64,000 bases of DNA from Candidatus Marimicrobium litorale (GTDB lineage: Bacteria > Pseudomonadota > Gammaproteobacteria > Pseudomonadales > Halieaceae), in NCBI RefSeq assembly GCF_026262645.1, contig NZ_SHNO01000001.1:1922001-1986000 (forward strand), in the 5' to 3' direction. How positions within the stretch are numbered: position 1 is the stretch's first letter; every line of letters begins with the position of its first letter. The position numbers and the translations under genes are program-made. A model generated the notes under the pieces. That model saw only the letters and a program-made list of their open reading frames with translations. It was not told where the DNA came from and ran no database searches. Shown here piece after piece: positions 19,345 to 28,421 of this stretch.

Positions 19345-20070
19345 TTAATAGCGCTGGAACCCAACGAAGCCGCGCAACGTGTCGGTGATACCTTTAATGC
19401 CCGACGCCACACCGGCCACCGGCACCACAATTTTGTCACTGCCGATGACCTCGGGGTCACCCTGCTCGCCGTTTTCGATTTGCGCCAGATCCACCACATA
19501 ACCGACGACTTTGCCCTCGGTATTCGCGCGGAAGATGATAACGCCCTCTTTGTCGGGTAAGCCGTCCAGGCCATTAGCCATCGCCAGGGCCTGCAGCAGC
19601 GTAGTTCGCCCCTTGAGCGCAAACACGCCGGGCTTCTTCACCGCACCCATCACCGTCACCTGCTGACTGGCATACTCGACAATGTCGATGTTGACCTGAG
19701 GGTCTTCCAGGTAGTCTTCAGCGTAAAGCTCGGTAATCAGGTTTTCTGCCTGGCCCTGCGTCAGCCCGGCCACCTTCACTGAGCCAATGAGCGGCATTTT
19801 AATATAGCCACGCGAATTCACCCGCTCCACACCCGACAGCTCCTCGATCTGAAATACGTCTATTTCCAACTGGTCGGAAGGGCCTATGCGATAATCATTG
19901 GTGGATAACGTCACCACGCCACTGCCCGGTGCAGGCGTGGCCGGCATGGCCTGTAATTCACCCGAATCTGCGGCAGACGCCTGCGCGCCAACGACCATCG
20001 CACCGCACACCACCGCCAATAGCAGCAGGTGTTGGCAAACCGCTCTCCTGTACCTTCTCACTCTCAACAT
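19345..20070 (-). CDS. Wza-like polysaccharide export protein (copy 1)
   Basis: The protein has 241 residues: an Arg-rich start and signal peptide ending near AQASA, the Poly_export domain (YRIGPSDQLEIDVFQIEELSG) and an SLBB-type repeat (VTVMGAVKKPGVFALKGRTTLLQALA). There is no lipobox cysteine, unlike classical Wza. The length is shorter than Wza (about 380) and matches the small export proteins of marine EPS loci. The next gene is a clear tandem paralog. It is the first gene after a 220-bp spacer that has a TATAAT box, so it may head its own transcript. Confidence 0.9.
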   Translation of the reverse strand: MLRVRRYRRAVCQHLLLLAVVCGAMVVGAQASAADSGELQAMPATPAPGSGVVTLSTNDYRIGPSDQLEIDVFQIEELSGVERVNSRGYIKMPLIGSVKVAGLTQGQAENLITELYAEDYLEDPQVNIDIVEYASQQVTVMGAVKKPGVFALKGRTTLLQALAMANGLDGLPDKEGVIIFRANTEGKVVGYVVDLAQIENGEQGDPEVIGSDKIVVPVAGVASGIKGITDTLRGFVGFQRY

Positions 20071-20175
20071 AACGGAGTATCCTGATCATTCACGCCGCAG
20101 AGTGTGCCTGACGACGGCCATACCTGCGGCAATACTGGATTCAATCGATTCACACAAGCCACCCATACTGGTTAA

Positions 20176-20181
20176 ATTATA
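20176..20181 (-). promoter_or_regulatory. Candidate -10 box upstream of the Wza-like genes
   Basis: The minus strand has a consensus TATAAT about 105 bases before the first Wza-like start, inside the 220-bp spacer after the WecA-like gene. The best -35 match upstream (GTGACA) is about 20 bases away, longer than ideal, so the promoter call is tentative. Confidence 0.4.
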
Positions 20182-20291
20182 GCGCAGCGCACGGCGGCGA
20201 GTGTCACCGCGCGCGTGCAGCGTGCGCCTGGCGATGTGCCCGAATGACCAAGACCGGGCGACGCAGCCCTGCAGCATCGCTGTGTTGCAAT

Positions 20292-21359
20292 TTAATCCGC
20301 TAGCGGGTCACTCGCCACCGGCGGCACAGCGCCCGAGGATTGCAAAATCGCTCGGCGTCGGCGCAAGACAAAAGCGCAGTGAACAATAAAAAGAACAAAA
20401 AATATCAGCAAACTAAGGCTTTCAGGCACATGTTCCAGTGCCAGGCCCACACCCGCGCAGAGGCCGGCATAGGCCACTAACACCGCCAGAGCCTGGCGAC
20501 TTCCCATACCCTGATCCACCAGCAAATGATGCAGATGCGAGCGGTCGGCCTCTGTCAGGCGCGCACCTCTGCGCCAGCGGCCCAGCATGGTGGCAAGCAT
20601 ATCCATCAGCGGTACCGTGACCAGCCAAAGGGCCGTTACCGGCAGAATCACCGCGTTCTCGCCCTGTGAAAAATAGACCAGCGAGGCGGTCACTAAAAAA
20701 CCAAGCGTGACACTACCGGCATCACCCAGGAAAACCTTTGGCAATACGGTGTTGTTGGGGCCCAAATTGAACACCAGAAAAATGACGCAGGGAATCAACA
20801 GCAGCAACGCAAAATCGGCACCATCGTGGCCTGCAGTGCGCGCCAACACTAACAACACCGCAAGCGGCAGCGCCACGAGGCTGGCAGATAACCCGTTGAT
20901 GCCATCGATCATGTTGTACGCGTTGCACAAGCCTGCCACAGATAAGCCCGTAAGCGGAACGCTCAACCACAGCAAAGGAATATCGCCCGCTGCAAGCAGA
21001 TTACCCACATTGGAGATGCTGATACCGCCGATCATGGCCAACAAACCGCCGAAGCCGAAGTGCAGCACCAGTCGCACGGTCGCATTTAAATGCTGATAAT
21101 CGTCATACACACTCAGCAAAACCAACCCGCTCGCAAGCGCTAGGCACATGGCCGTATAAGGCGGAATAGATAGCACCATCGTACCGAACAACAGTGTGGC
21201 GTATATCGCGAGGCCACCCGTTAGCGGAATATCGCCTGTATGGTTCTTACGCCCACTGGGACGATCCACCAGGTCAACGCGGTGTCCTAACCACGCCGTC
21301 GACCACAGCGCAATGGCCGCAAATGCGCCTATCAACGCTAGCGTTCCTATCGGCAGCAT
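20292..21359 (-). CDS. WecA/MraY-type undecaprenyl-phosphate sugar-1-phosphate transferase
   Basis: From the internal ATG the protein has 355 residues and about eleven membrane segments. It carries the family motifs RKNHTGDIPLTGG near residue 37, NAYNMIDGINGLSA, FLGDAGS and the C-terminal RSHLHHLL. These enzymes start repeat-unit synthesis by moving a HexNAc-1-phosphate from its UDP form to undecaprenyl phosphate. The frame stays open upstream into the CpsB-like gene, but those residues lack family features, so the start 37 bases after that gene's stop is chosen. It is the only initiating transferase seen in the locus. Confidence 0.9.
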   Translation of the reverse strand: MLPIGTLALIGAFAAIALWSTAWLGHRVDLVDRPSGRKNHTGDIPLTGGLAIYATLLFGTMVLSIPPYTAMCLALASGLVLLSVYDDYQHLNATVRLVLHFGFGGLLAMIGGISISNVGNLLAAGDIPLLWLSVPLTGLSVAGLCNAYNMIDGINGLSASLVALPLAVLLVLARTAGHDGADFALLLLIPCVIFLVFNLGPNNTVLPKVFLGDAGSVTLGFLVTASLVYFSQGENAVILPVTALWLVTVPLMDMLATMLGRWRRGARLTEADRSHLHHLLVDQGMGSRQALAVLVAYAGLCAGVGLALEHVPESLSLLIFFVLFIVHCAFVLRRRRAILQSSGAVPPVASDPLAD

Positions 21360-21396
21360 CGGCCACTCACTGACACGGAAGAAAACAGATTCGCCG

Positions 21397-22215
21397 TCAT
21401 CTGCCGGCACCCAACAGGCGCCCCAGCAATCCGGGTGTGCGCGCCTTACCGTCATGTTTGTTGCTGCTGGGAGGCTGCACATGAGGCGGCGAGACCGCAC
21501 CCGGCTCCCGATCGTCCAAAATGGCACGCGGACGGTCTTGTACCAGCCGCTGCGCCTCGTCTTCGCCCACCAGCAGCGCTGCCGCTGCGCGCGCCTCTGA
21601 CAGCTCTGGTGTTCTGTTTTTGAGATTATGCCCGTCTGAGGCCAGCAGGTGCACCACGCCCTCTGCCAGAAAACGCTCAGAGATTGCCTTCACCCTGTGG
21701 CCGAAGCGACCCAACAGGGCGCCACCGGTTATTTGCAACCACGCACCCATAGAGACCGCTTCGAGGAATTGCTCGTAGTGATCCTCAACGTAACTGAGCC
21801 GTTCGGGGTGCGTGATAATCGGCACATAGCCCGACGCGATGACGTTGTGTAAAAGATCCAACATACCTGGCAGCGCAACGTGATGCGGTGGCTCAAACAG
21901 AAAATAGCGGCTGTTGTGGAGCGTGGGCAGTGCCCCGGCTCTCAAACCCTGCAGCAGGTCGGGAACCACCTGAATATCAGCGCCATAACTAATCGCCAGC
22001 GGTATCCCCGCGGCCTTCAGCGCCGCCCGAAAGTCGACGACGGCATCCTGAATACCGGGCACAGTGTTCTCAAACAAACCGGGATAAATATGCGGCGTAC
22101 ACACCGTGGTGGTAATACCGTCAGCCACTGCCAGACGCGCCATGTTCAACGCCGTGTCGAGATCACGGGCGCCGTCGTCAATAGCCGGTAGCATATGGCA
22201 ATGTAAATCAATCAT
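21397..22215 (-). CDS. CpsB/YwqE-type PHP tyrosine-protein phosphatase
   Basis: The 272-residue protein begins with DLHCHMLPAIDDGARD (residues 3-18), the first metal-binding motif of the PHP family, followed by VCTPHIYPG, an ITHPERL block and LLASDGHNL, which together supply the metal ligands. CpsB-type phosphatases dephosphorylate BY-kinase tyrosine tails. The matching kinase lies four genes downstream, so the two should form the regulatory pair for chain assembly. The last 30 residues are basic and Pro-rich and not typical. This appears to be the first gene of the main operon. Confidence 0.9.
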   Translation of the reverse strand: MIDLHCHMLPAIDDGARDLDTALNMARLAVADGITTTVCTPHIYPGLFENTVPGIQDAVVDFRAALKAAGIPLAISYGADIQVVPDLLQGLRAGALPTLHNSRYFLFEPPHHVALPGMLDLLHNVIASGYVPIITHPERLSYVEDHYEQFLEAVSMGAWLQITGGALLGRFGHRVKAISERFLAEGVVHLLASDGHNLKNRTPELSEARAAAALLVGEDEAQRLVQDRPRAILDDREPGAVSPPHVQPPSSNKHDGKARTPGLLGRLLGAGR

Positions 22216-22413
22216 ACGGGCGTTCTATCCTGGAGCGAAACAGCAATGGGCGCAGGTCGCTAAACATGACGATTACCAGGTAACGATATACTGATTAGCA
22301 ACATTTACACACGTCCTACCTGAGCAACGCCAGAGGCATAAGAAAAGAGTGATCGTTTACACTAAAACCGACGGTCCGCGCTGCACGCGGGCCGGTATCA
22401 TTTGATATTCACG

Positions 22414-22445
22414 AAACAAAAACGCCCGGCAATTGCTGGGCGTTT
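22414..22445 (-). terminator. Rho-independent terminator after the small secreted protein gene
   Basis: A stem of AACGCCC with GGGCGTT, extended through a GCAATTGC centre, is followed on the minus strand by TTTTTGTTTC. It lies about 20 bases behind the stop of the secreted protein gene and separates it from the CpsB-like operon. Confidence 0.85.
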
Positions 22446-22465
22446 GAGAGCGTTCCGACCAGCGT

Positions 22466-22960
22466 TTAGCGCGAGATAGGCGTCAACGTAGCACCGTTAC
22501 CGTCATAGTCTGCGCCTTTGGCAACCACGCCCACACCTGCGGCCGCGGTTACCGCGAGAGTCCCTGCTCCGAGATTTGTTCCCAGGACACCGGTTGCCGC
22601 ACCAGCTCCTCCTCCGACCCCGGGAGCAGCGCCCATCTGATTATTGATGCTGGCTGTGTCTATCGCGCTGCAGGATTCCGGCGTTCCTACCTGCAGGATT
22701 TCATTGGCTTCAACCGTCTGCACGCACCCGTTGGCGTACTGAATCTGGGCAGAACCACCGCCCATCACCATCAGGCGATCACCGGGATATACCGCCATAT
22801 TCTTTTGAGCCTCGACGTAGGCACCCGTCTGATTAATCATAACGGGCAATTGCAGGCCAGTAAGCTCGGTTCCAACATTATCAGCAACGACTGAAAGGCT
22901 GCTGCCCAGCAGAAGAGTCGATGCGGCGGTGATCGCTAGTGTCTTGATGTTCATGGTCAT
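22466..22960 (-). CDS. Small secreted protein of the EPS locus, function unknown
   Basis: The protein has 164 residues with a signal peptide ending near VVA-DN at residue 27. The middle part is beta-rich (MAVYPGDRLMVMGGGSAQIQ, CVQTVEANEILQV) with two cysteines and looks somewhat like a FecR-type module, though this is only a resemblance. It ends with a Gly/Ala-rich hydrophobic stretch (residues about 110-148) that could insert in a membrane. It is a single-gene unit with its own terminator, just upstream of the polysaccharide operon and on the same strand. I do not know its function. Confidence 0.75.
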   Translation of the reverse strand: MTMNIKTLAITAASTLLLGSSLSVVADNVGTELTGLQLPVMINQTGAYVEAQKNMAVYPGDRLMVMGGGSAQIQYANGCVQTVEANEILQVGTPESCSAIDTASINNQMGAAPGVGGGAGAATGVLGTNLGAGTLAVTAAAGVGVVAKGADYDGNGATLTPISR

Positions 22961-23098
22961 TCCTTGCTAACGGGCTGTAATTCGTGACAGAAACGGGACT
23001 ATATCCGATGATTCGGCTATCTGCCATAGGGGGAAACCCTGATAGTGGAAAAAATACCTCTTATTTTGCATTTATCCAACATCCAGTTGCATTTTGCA

Positions 23099-23280
23099 AT
23101 AATCCATCAACGGGTGGCGCCCGGGCTCGGTTGCTTGAGGCACTAGAGCGACGTTGCGCAGCGCCTCCTCTGAGGAGGCTGCGCAGAGTGCGCTGCCCTG
23201 GCGCGGCCGGCTCCCGATACGAATGTAGATATAGGTGTAGGTACAGCCCTGCCAAAAAGCAAAATAGACCATATTGGCCG
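23099..23280 (-). pseudogene. Frameshifted relic of the 3' end of an O-antigen ligase-family gene
   Basis: About 180 bases match the 3' end of the ligase-family gene at 12053-13546. The shared protein pieces are MVYFAF, FLAGLYLHLYLHSYREP in a different frame, then EEALRNVALVPQATEP back in the first frame, against MVYFAFLAGVYLHPYREP and EEGLRKVALLPQAAEP in the intact gene. So at least two frameshifts are present, and the stop codon is changed to TAT. No start or upstream part remains. It is a decayed partial duplicate or the scar of a lost second ligase gene. Confidence 0.85.
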
Positions 23281-23341
23281 CATCGCACCATCCATACTAT
23301 GCTGGGCACGTTGAACATTGAGCGGTAATACGGTGTGCCCT

Positions 23342-24169
23342 ATGAATATCCAGCCCTTTTCTCCCGGATGCGGTGCCACCGTGTCCGACATCGCGTTATC
23401 CCACGTTGATGCGGCCGCTGCCGCGGCCCTTCGCGCCGCCCTGTTTGAACACGGCGTGCTGTTTTTCCGCGATCAGGTGATCAGCGAAGCCCAGCATATT
23501 GCACTGGCAGAGGCACTGGGCGACATCGTATTAAACAAGTTTTTTACCCCTGTAGAGGGCCACCCCCGCATTGCGACAGTATTAAAGGAGGCAGACCAAA
23601 CCATGAATATCGGTGGCGGGTGGCACACCGATCACTCCTATGAGGCGGCGCCGGCACTGGGCTCCATACTGGTGGCGCGGGAGTTGCCCTCTCACGGAGG
23701 AAACACGCAGTTTGCCCACCTCGGCAGAGTCTGCGCCGATTTATCACCGCGCTTTTGGGATATTCTCAACGGGCTCAAAGCCGTGCACTCCAATGAACAC
23801 CTGTATGGCGAGGGCGGCTATTACCGTGATACCGATCAGTCGAAAAATCTCGGCGGTATGGATGTGGTGGGCTCAGCCGTTCACCCGATGATTATCAGCC
23901 ACCCTGTCACTGGGCAGCCGGTGCTCTACGTGAACCCCGGGCATACTATCGGCATCGAAGCGCTTGATCACGGCGAAGCGTTCGCCATCCTCAACTACCT
24001 GTACGAATTCGCCAGCCAGCCTGCCTATACCTGCAGCTTCGACTGGCAGCCCGGCTCGGTTGCGATTTGGGATAACCGCCTGACCTGGCATCAAGCCGAT
24101 AATGATTACGCCGGTCAGCGGCGCCTTATGCATCGCATCACACTCGCCGGTGAAGCCATTAGCGCCTGA
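23342..24169 (+). CDS. TauD/TfdA family Fe(II)/2-oxoglutarate dioxygenase
   Basis: From the preferred ATG (MNIQPFSPGCG) the protein has 275 residues. The iron-binding HxD motif appears in WHTDHSY, and the distal histidine and 2-oxoglutarate-binding arginine fall in the C-terminal WDNRLTWHQA ... RRLMHRITLAG block. The start LFEHGVLFFRDQ is typical of the TauD family. These enzymes hydroxylate small substrates such as taurine, other sulfonates or aryloxyalkanoates; the substrate here is unknown. It stands alone between the ligase relic and the ADP-ribosylglycohydrolase gene. Confidence 0.9.
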   Translation: MNIQPFSPGCGATVSDIALSHVDAAAAAALRAALFEHGVLFFRDQVISEAQHIALAEALGDIVLNKFFTPVEGHPRIATVLKEADQTMNIGGGWHTDHSYEAAPALGSILVARELPSHGGNTQFAHLGRVCADLSPRFWDILNGLKAVHSNEHLYGEGGYYRDTDQSKNLGGMDVVGSAVHPMIISHPVTGQPVLYVNPGHTIGIEALDHGEAFAILNYLYEFASQPAYTCSFDWQPGSVAIWDNRLTWHQADNDYAGQRRLMHRITLAGEAISA

Positions 24170-24335
24170 TTGACACCCTTGTGCCCTGCCACGGCGTGGC
24201 CTGTGCCCAGGCCTGGGGCCCATTTCGGCGGGTTCCCACGTATCGTACCGGCTCGGGTTATGTCCCTCACTTCGCGAAACCAGTAGACTGTGCGCAACTT
24301 ATGCGGCTCTGCAAACGGGAGAATAACAACGCCTG

Positions 24336-25259
24336 ATGCAATTGATCGAACGCTATAAAGGCGCACTGCTGGGCCTGGCCGCAGGGGATGCGCTGGGCAC
24401 CACACTGGAGTTCCGTTCTCCCGGCAGCTTTGAGCCGATCGATGACATGGTCGGCGGCGGCCCATTGAAACTGCCCCCGGGGTACTGGACTGACGATACC
24501 TCCATGGCGCTGTGCCTCGCCGAGAGCCTCATAGAGCAACAGGGCTTTGATGCGGCAGACCAGATGACCCGCTATGTTCGGTGGTGGAAGGAAGGGCACC
24601 TAAGCTCCACAGGGAGCTGCTTTGATATCGGCAATACGGTAAAGCAAGCCCTGCACAGTTTCCGCGATAGCGGCAACCCCGTTGCAGGCTCTACTGATAA
24701 AAACAGCGCAGGCAACGGCTCACTCATGCGGCTTGCGCCACTGCCACTGGCCTTCCGACAGAATGATGCACAGCGCTGGCAGCAGGCGGCTAACAGTTCG
24801 GCAACCACCCACGGTGCCCGCGCCTGCCTCGATGCCTGTGGGCTGTATAGCGAGTTGATTGTGCGTGCGCTGGACGGCGCATCACGCGCTACTATTCTGG
24901 ATACCGCCTCTATCCCCCCCGAGCTATTCACCGATGACAGCAACAGCGACATTCTCGCGATTGCGAAAGGGTCATACACCCAAAAAATGCCGCCAGAGAT
25001 AAAAGGTACTGGCTATGTCGTAGATGCTATCGAAGCGGCGTTGTGGGCTTTTCACCACAGCGATAGTTTCGAGGAAGGCGCGCTTATGGCGGTCAACCTC
25101 GGCGATGACGCCGATACCACCGGTGCCATTTTCGGCCAACTTGCCGGCGCTTTTTACGGCGAGTCGGGTATTCCCGCTGCGTGGCGCGAACGGCTCACGC
25201 AACACAATCTGATTACCGAGTATGCGGAGCAACTGTGTGCACTGTCAGAGCGACTCTGA
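24336..25259 (+). CDS. ADP-ribosylglycohydrolase family protein
   Basis: The 307-residue protein has the fold pattern of DraG/ARH hydrolases: GALLGLAAGDALGTTLEF at the start, the first metal-binding motif WTDDTSMAL near residue 50, and GDDADTTGAIFGQLAGA near residue 255, which supplies the second set of acidic ligands. Such enzymes remove ADP-ribose from proteins or small molecules, or act on related N-glycosides. No ADP-ribosyltransferase lies nearby, so a regulatory pair of the DraT/DraG kind is not supported here. It is followed at 36 bases by a lipoprotein gene. Confidence 0.9.
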   Translation: MQLIERYKGALLGLAAGDALGTTLEFRSPGSFEPIDDMVGGGPLKLPPGYWTDDTSMALCLAESLIEQQGFDAADQMTRYVRWWKEGHLSSTGSCFDIGNTVKQALHSFRDSGNPVAGSTDKNSAGNGSLMRLAPLPLAFRQNDAQRWQQAANSSATTHGARACLDACGLYSELIVRALDGASRATILDTASIPPELFTDDSNSDILAIAKGSYTQKMPPEIKGTGYVVDAIEAALWAFHHSDSFEEGALMAVNLGDDADTTGAIFGQLAGAFYGESGIPAAWRERLTQHNLITEYAEQLCALSERL

Positions 25260-25295
25260 CGTACTGCACTCAATTCGAACAGGAGAGCGACGATC

Positions 25296-26378
25296 ATGAA
25301 AAGAATACAACGTACCACCGCGCTGTTATTTACAACGTTGGCTCTCGGCGCTCTGTCAGGCTGCGGCGCTCCTGCGCCTATTGAGGGCTGCGAAGCGGTC
25401 GGCGATATCCAGCCCCACTGTCAGATGCAGGCACCAGAGGATATCGCCGCACTGAATGACGGACGTTACCTGCTGCTCGCTCATTTTGGCGGCATGGATG
25501 AAGGCGCCGGCAGCATCTCCCTGTTCGATACCCAGACCGCGCAACGCAAACCATTATTCCCCAGTGCGACTGCAGCAGGGCCAGCGCAGGAACTCTGGGG
25601 CGACGCGTCCTGTACAACACCGCCCGGCGAGGCGTTCAGCCCCCACGGCACGCACCTGCACCAACTCGATGACGGTCAATGGCGCTACCTAGTGGTGAAT
25701 CACGGCAGCCGTGAGGCCGTCGAATTGTTTGAATTGGATAACGCCGGTGGTGACAGCACCTTGCGCTGGCGCGGTTGTGTTTTCGCGGCACCCGACACGT
25801 TCATGAACGATGTGGTGGGCCTCGACAACGGCGATGTTATCTACACCCGCATGTTCAAAACCGGAGGCGGCTGGGAGTTGGTGAAGAGCCTCGCGGGGAT
25901 CCCCTCTGGCGATGTATGGCGCTGGAACCAGGATACCGGGTTGCGAGTACTGCCGGGCACGGAAGCCGCTCAGCCCAATGGCATCGAAATAAGCGAGGAC
26001 AACCGCCACGTGTTCGCCAATATGTATCTGGAGAAAGAGGTGTGGAAGCTGGATGCGGATACTGGCGAGGTGTTGGCAACCGCTTCCCTGTCGAATGCGG
26101 ATAACAGTGCCTGGGGCACCGATGGGCGCCTGTGGATTGCTTCCCACACTTCTGTGCTGGAACTGATCGCCTGCTTCGAGGTGAAGGAACAGCCTTGTGG
26201 TGCGGCGTTTGAGATTATCGCGCTCGACCCGGAAGATATGAGCACAGAAGTTCTCTTCGCATGGGAGGGAGCTCCTATGGGCGCGGCAACCGTTGCCGTA
26301 CCGCAGAATGGACGTGTGTACATGGGTTCATTTGCCGGGGATCGACTGGTTTCAGTACCCGACTTCACCGCTCAATAA
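25296..26378 (+). CDS. Lipoprotein with SMP-30/strictosidine-synthase-like beta-propeller
   Basis: The 360-residue protein has a lipoprotein signal peptide with lipobox LSGC at residues 20-23. The rest has repeated beta-propeller-like segments (GRYLLLAHFG, HGTHLHQLDDGQWRYLVVNH, NDVVGLDNGDVIYTRM, QPNGIEISEDNRHVFANMY, DGRLWIASH), matching gluconolactonase/arylesterase-like six-bladed propellers. A hydrolase or binding role at the outer membrane or in the periplasm is likely. A good AGGAG site precedes the start. A stable hairpin without a U-run follows the stop. Confidence 0.75.
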   Translation: MKRIQRTTALLFTTLALGALSGCGAPAPIEGCEAVGDIQPHCQMQAPEDIAALNDGRYLLLAHFGGMDEGAGSISLFDTQTAQRKPLFPSATAAGPAQELWGDASCTTPPGEAFSPHGTHLHQLDDGQWRYLVVNHGSREAVELFELDNAGGDSTLRWRGCVFAAPDTFMNDVVGLDNGDVIYTRMFKTGGGWELVKSLAGIPSGDVWRWNQDTGLRVLPGTEAAQPNGIEISEDNRHVFANMYLEKEVWKLDADTGEVLATASLSNADNSAWGTDGRLWIASHTSVLELIACFEVKEQPCGAAFEIIALDPEDMSTEVLFAWEGAPMGAATVAVPQNGRVYMGSFAGDRLVSVPDFTAQ

Positions 26379-26389
26379 AGGCAAAGGCA

Positions 26390-26418
26390 GTGCCTCGGAG
26401 ATTACCGGTCCGGGGCAC
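26390..26418 (+). terminator. Stem-loop after the propeller lipoprotein gene
   Basis: A 10-bp stem (GTGCCTCGGA with TCCGGGGCAC, one G-T pair) with a nine-base loop begins 12 bases after the stop codon. It has no U-run, so it is a weak terminator at best or a 3'-end stabiliser. Confidence 0.4.
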
Positions 26419-26638
26419 ACCAGTGGGGCTTCACAACTGCCCTACACTGATCTCAGTGCGTACTGAAAACCTGCACTTTTACCCCTCTTTTATGCATTGT
26501 ACTGCCCAGTGCTATCCACTAGACTGCGCATCCTTCCCGTCGTCGCATAACAACACTACCCCCGTCGATCGGTCCTGAATTTTACTTTGCGACGCGCCTC
26601 TCACGTTGGCGGGCGCCGCCTGTTGACGTGAGCGTAAT

Positions 26639-28204
26639 ATGTTCGAATTCCACCCCAGCAAGATAGCAACGATTAAAAATGACCTGCTATCGGGCCTGAC
26701 CGTCGCACTGGCACTGGTGCCCGAGGCGGTTGCTTTTGCCTTCGTCGCGGGTGTTGAACCGCTGGTCGGGCTTTATGCAGCGTTCATGGTGGGCCTCATC
26801 ACCGCTTGTATTGGTGGTCGTCCCGGCATGATATCAGGCGCCACTGGCGCACTGGCCGTGGTGATGGTCGCACTGGTTGCCGATCATGGCGTTGAATACC
26901 TGTTCGCTACCGTCGTACTCATGGGCTTACTGCAAATAAGCGCGGGCATTCTCAAGCTGGGCAAATTCATACGCATGGTGCCCCACCCCGTCATGCTGGG
27001 TTTCGTCAACGGACTGGCTATCGTGATTTTTCTGGCGCAGCTGGGTCAGTTCGGTACAGCGGGAGAACCGGGCTGGCTGCACGACACCTTTCTCGCAGGC
27101 TCTACGGTTGATGTCGCATGGTTGCAGAGCTCAGAGCTGTCCATGATGCTGGCACTGGTTGCACTGACTATGCTGATCATCCATTTTTTACCCAAACTCA
27201 CCTCTGCGCTGCCCTCTTCTCTGGTCGCCATACTGGTGATCAGCGGACTGGTATTCGGTCTGGACCTGGACACCCGCGTTGTCGGGGACGTGGCGTCTAT
27301 CAAGGGAGGACTGCCCAGTTTCCATATACCCACCGTGCCTCTAAATTGGGACACGCTGACGATCATTTTCCCCTATGCCATGATCCTGGCGACCATTGGC
27401 CTGATCGAATCCCTGTTAACACTGCGCCTGGTCGATGAGATCACCGAGACGCGCGGCCACGGCAACATAGAGTGCGTCGCCCAGGGCGTCGCCAATACCA
27501 CCACCGGGCTGTTCGGCGGTATGGGCGGTTGTGCCATGATCGGCCAGAGTATGATCAACGTAAACTCTGGCGGTCGCGGCCGCCTGTCGGGTATTACCGC
27601 CGCACTGTCGCTGCTATTTTTCATTCTGGTCGCATCGCCACTGATCGAGCAAATTCCCATTGCAGCGCTTATTGGCGTGATGTTTATCGTGGTGATTGGC
27701 ACCTTTGAATGGAGTAGCTTTCGTGTGCTGGGTAAGGTTCCCGCCAGTGACGCTCTGGTTCTGGTGCTGGTCTCTGCGGTTACCGTCGCGACTGATCTCG
27801 CCGTTGCAGTGGTGGTCGGGGTTATCGTATCCGCTCTTGTTTTTGCTTGGGAGCACGCCAAGCATATCTCCGTCGAGGTACGAGAGGACCACAAAGGATC
27901 TACCGTGTACGGTGTGCATGGCCCCCTGTTTTTTGGCTCAGTCACCTCGTTTCTTGAGCAGTTCGATCCGACCGAAGACAATGACGACGTGGTGATCGAC
28001 TTCGCGCAGTCCCGAGTAGCGGATCACTCCGGTCTGGAGGCTATCGACACCCTCGCAGAGCGCTACCTCAATGTGGGCAAAACGCTGCACCTCGTGCACC
28101 TGAGCGAAGAATGTCGCAGGCTGCTGCGCAGGGCAGGCGCTTTGGTGGAGGTCAACGTGATCGAAGATCCGCGGTATTTCGTGGCGGACGATGTGCTTGG
28201 CTAG
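26639..28204 (+). CDS. SulP family inorganic anion transporter with STAS domain
   Basis: The 521-residue protein has the SulP membrane domain ([21 protein letters not shown] at the start, then about eleven to fourteen helices) and a C-terminal STAS domain from about residue 420 ([16 protein letters not shown] ... [19 protein letters not shown]). SulP proteins carry sulfate, bicarbonate or other anions across the inner membrane. The substrate cannot be read from the sequence. A sulfatase-fold protein and a sulfotransferase gene follow within 3 kb, so sulfate is a reasonable but unproven guess. Confidence 0.92.
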   Translation: MFEFHPSKIATIKNDLLSGLTVALALVPEAVAFAFVAGVEPLVGLYAAFMVGLITACIGGRPGMISGATGALAVVMVALVADHGVEYLFATVVLMGLLQISAGILKLGKFIRMVPHPVMLGFVNGLAIVIFLAQLGQFGTAGEPGWLHDTFLAGSTVDVAWLQSSELSMMLALVALTMLIIHFLPKLTSALPSSLVAILVISGLVFGLDLDTRVVGDVASIKGGLPSFHIPTVPLNWDTLTIIFPYAMILATIGLIESLLTLRLVDEITETRGHGNIECVAQGVANTTTGLFGGMGGCAMIGQSMINVNSGGRGRLSGITAALSLLFFILVASPLIEQIPIAALIGVMFIVVIGTFEWSSFRVLGKVPASDALVLVLVSAVTVATDLAVAVVVGVIVSALVFAWEHAKHISVEVREDHKGSTVYGVHGPLFFGSVTSFLEQFDPTEDNDDVVIDFAQSRVADHSGLEAIDTLAERYLNVGKTLHLVHLSEECRRLLRRAGALVEVNVIEDPRYFVADDVLG

Positions 28205-28421
28205 GGCGTCCTGTCGCTCAGCCCTCCCTCAACTGGAGCGCACCGCGCTCTGCTGCGACCAGCCATGGTGCCATTCCGCGCAAACTCTATTTATCACTGC
28301 GCTTGTTCTGTTCGACCTGCGGGGATGCGCGCTCTTTCAGTGATACTCAGTAAACTCGCATTTGGCCCGCGCAACGGTATACTCGTTGTTTGAAACGATG
28401 ATTGATACACGGAGAAGCCTT

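Noticed and set aside
21360-21527. N-terminal extension of the WecA-like protein
   Set aside because: The extra 56 residues overlap the CpsB-like gene and lack membrane-protein character; the internal ATG matches the family start.
23310-23317. GTTGAACA, one half of the 19-bp palindrome, upstream of the TauD-like gene
   Set aside because: An 8-base match is expected by chance in a 64-kb window and there is no second half.
24336-25259. DraT/DraG-type ADP-ribosylation switch or toxin-antitoxin pair
   Set aside because: No ADP-ribosyltransferase or toxin-like gene lies next to the hydrolase.
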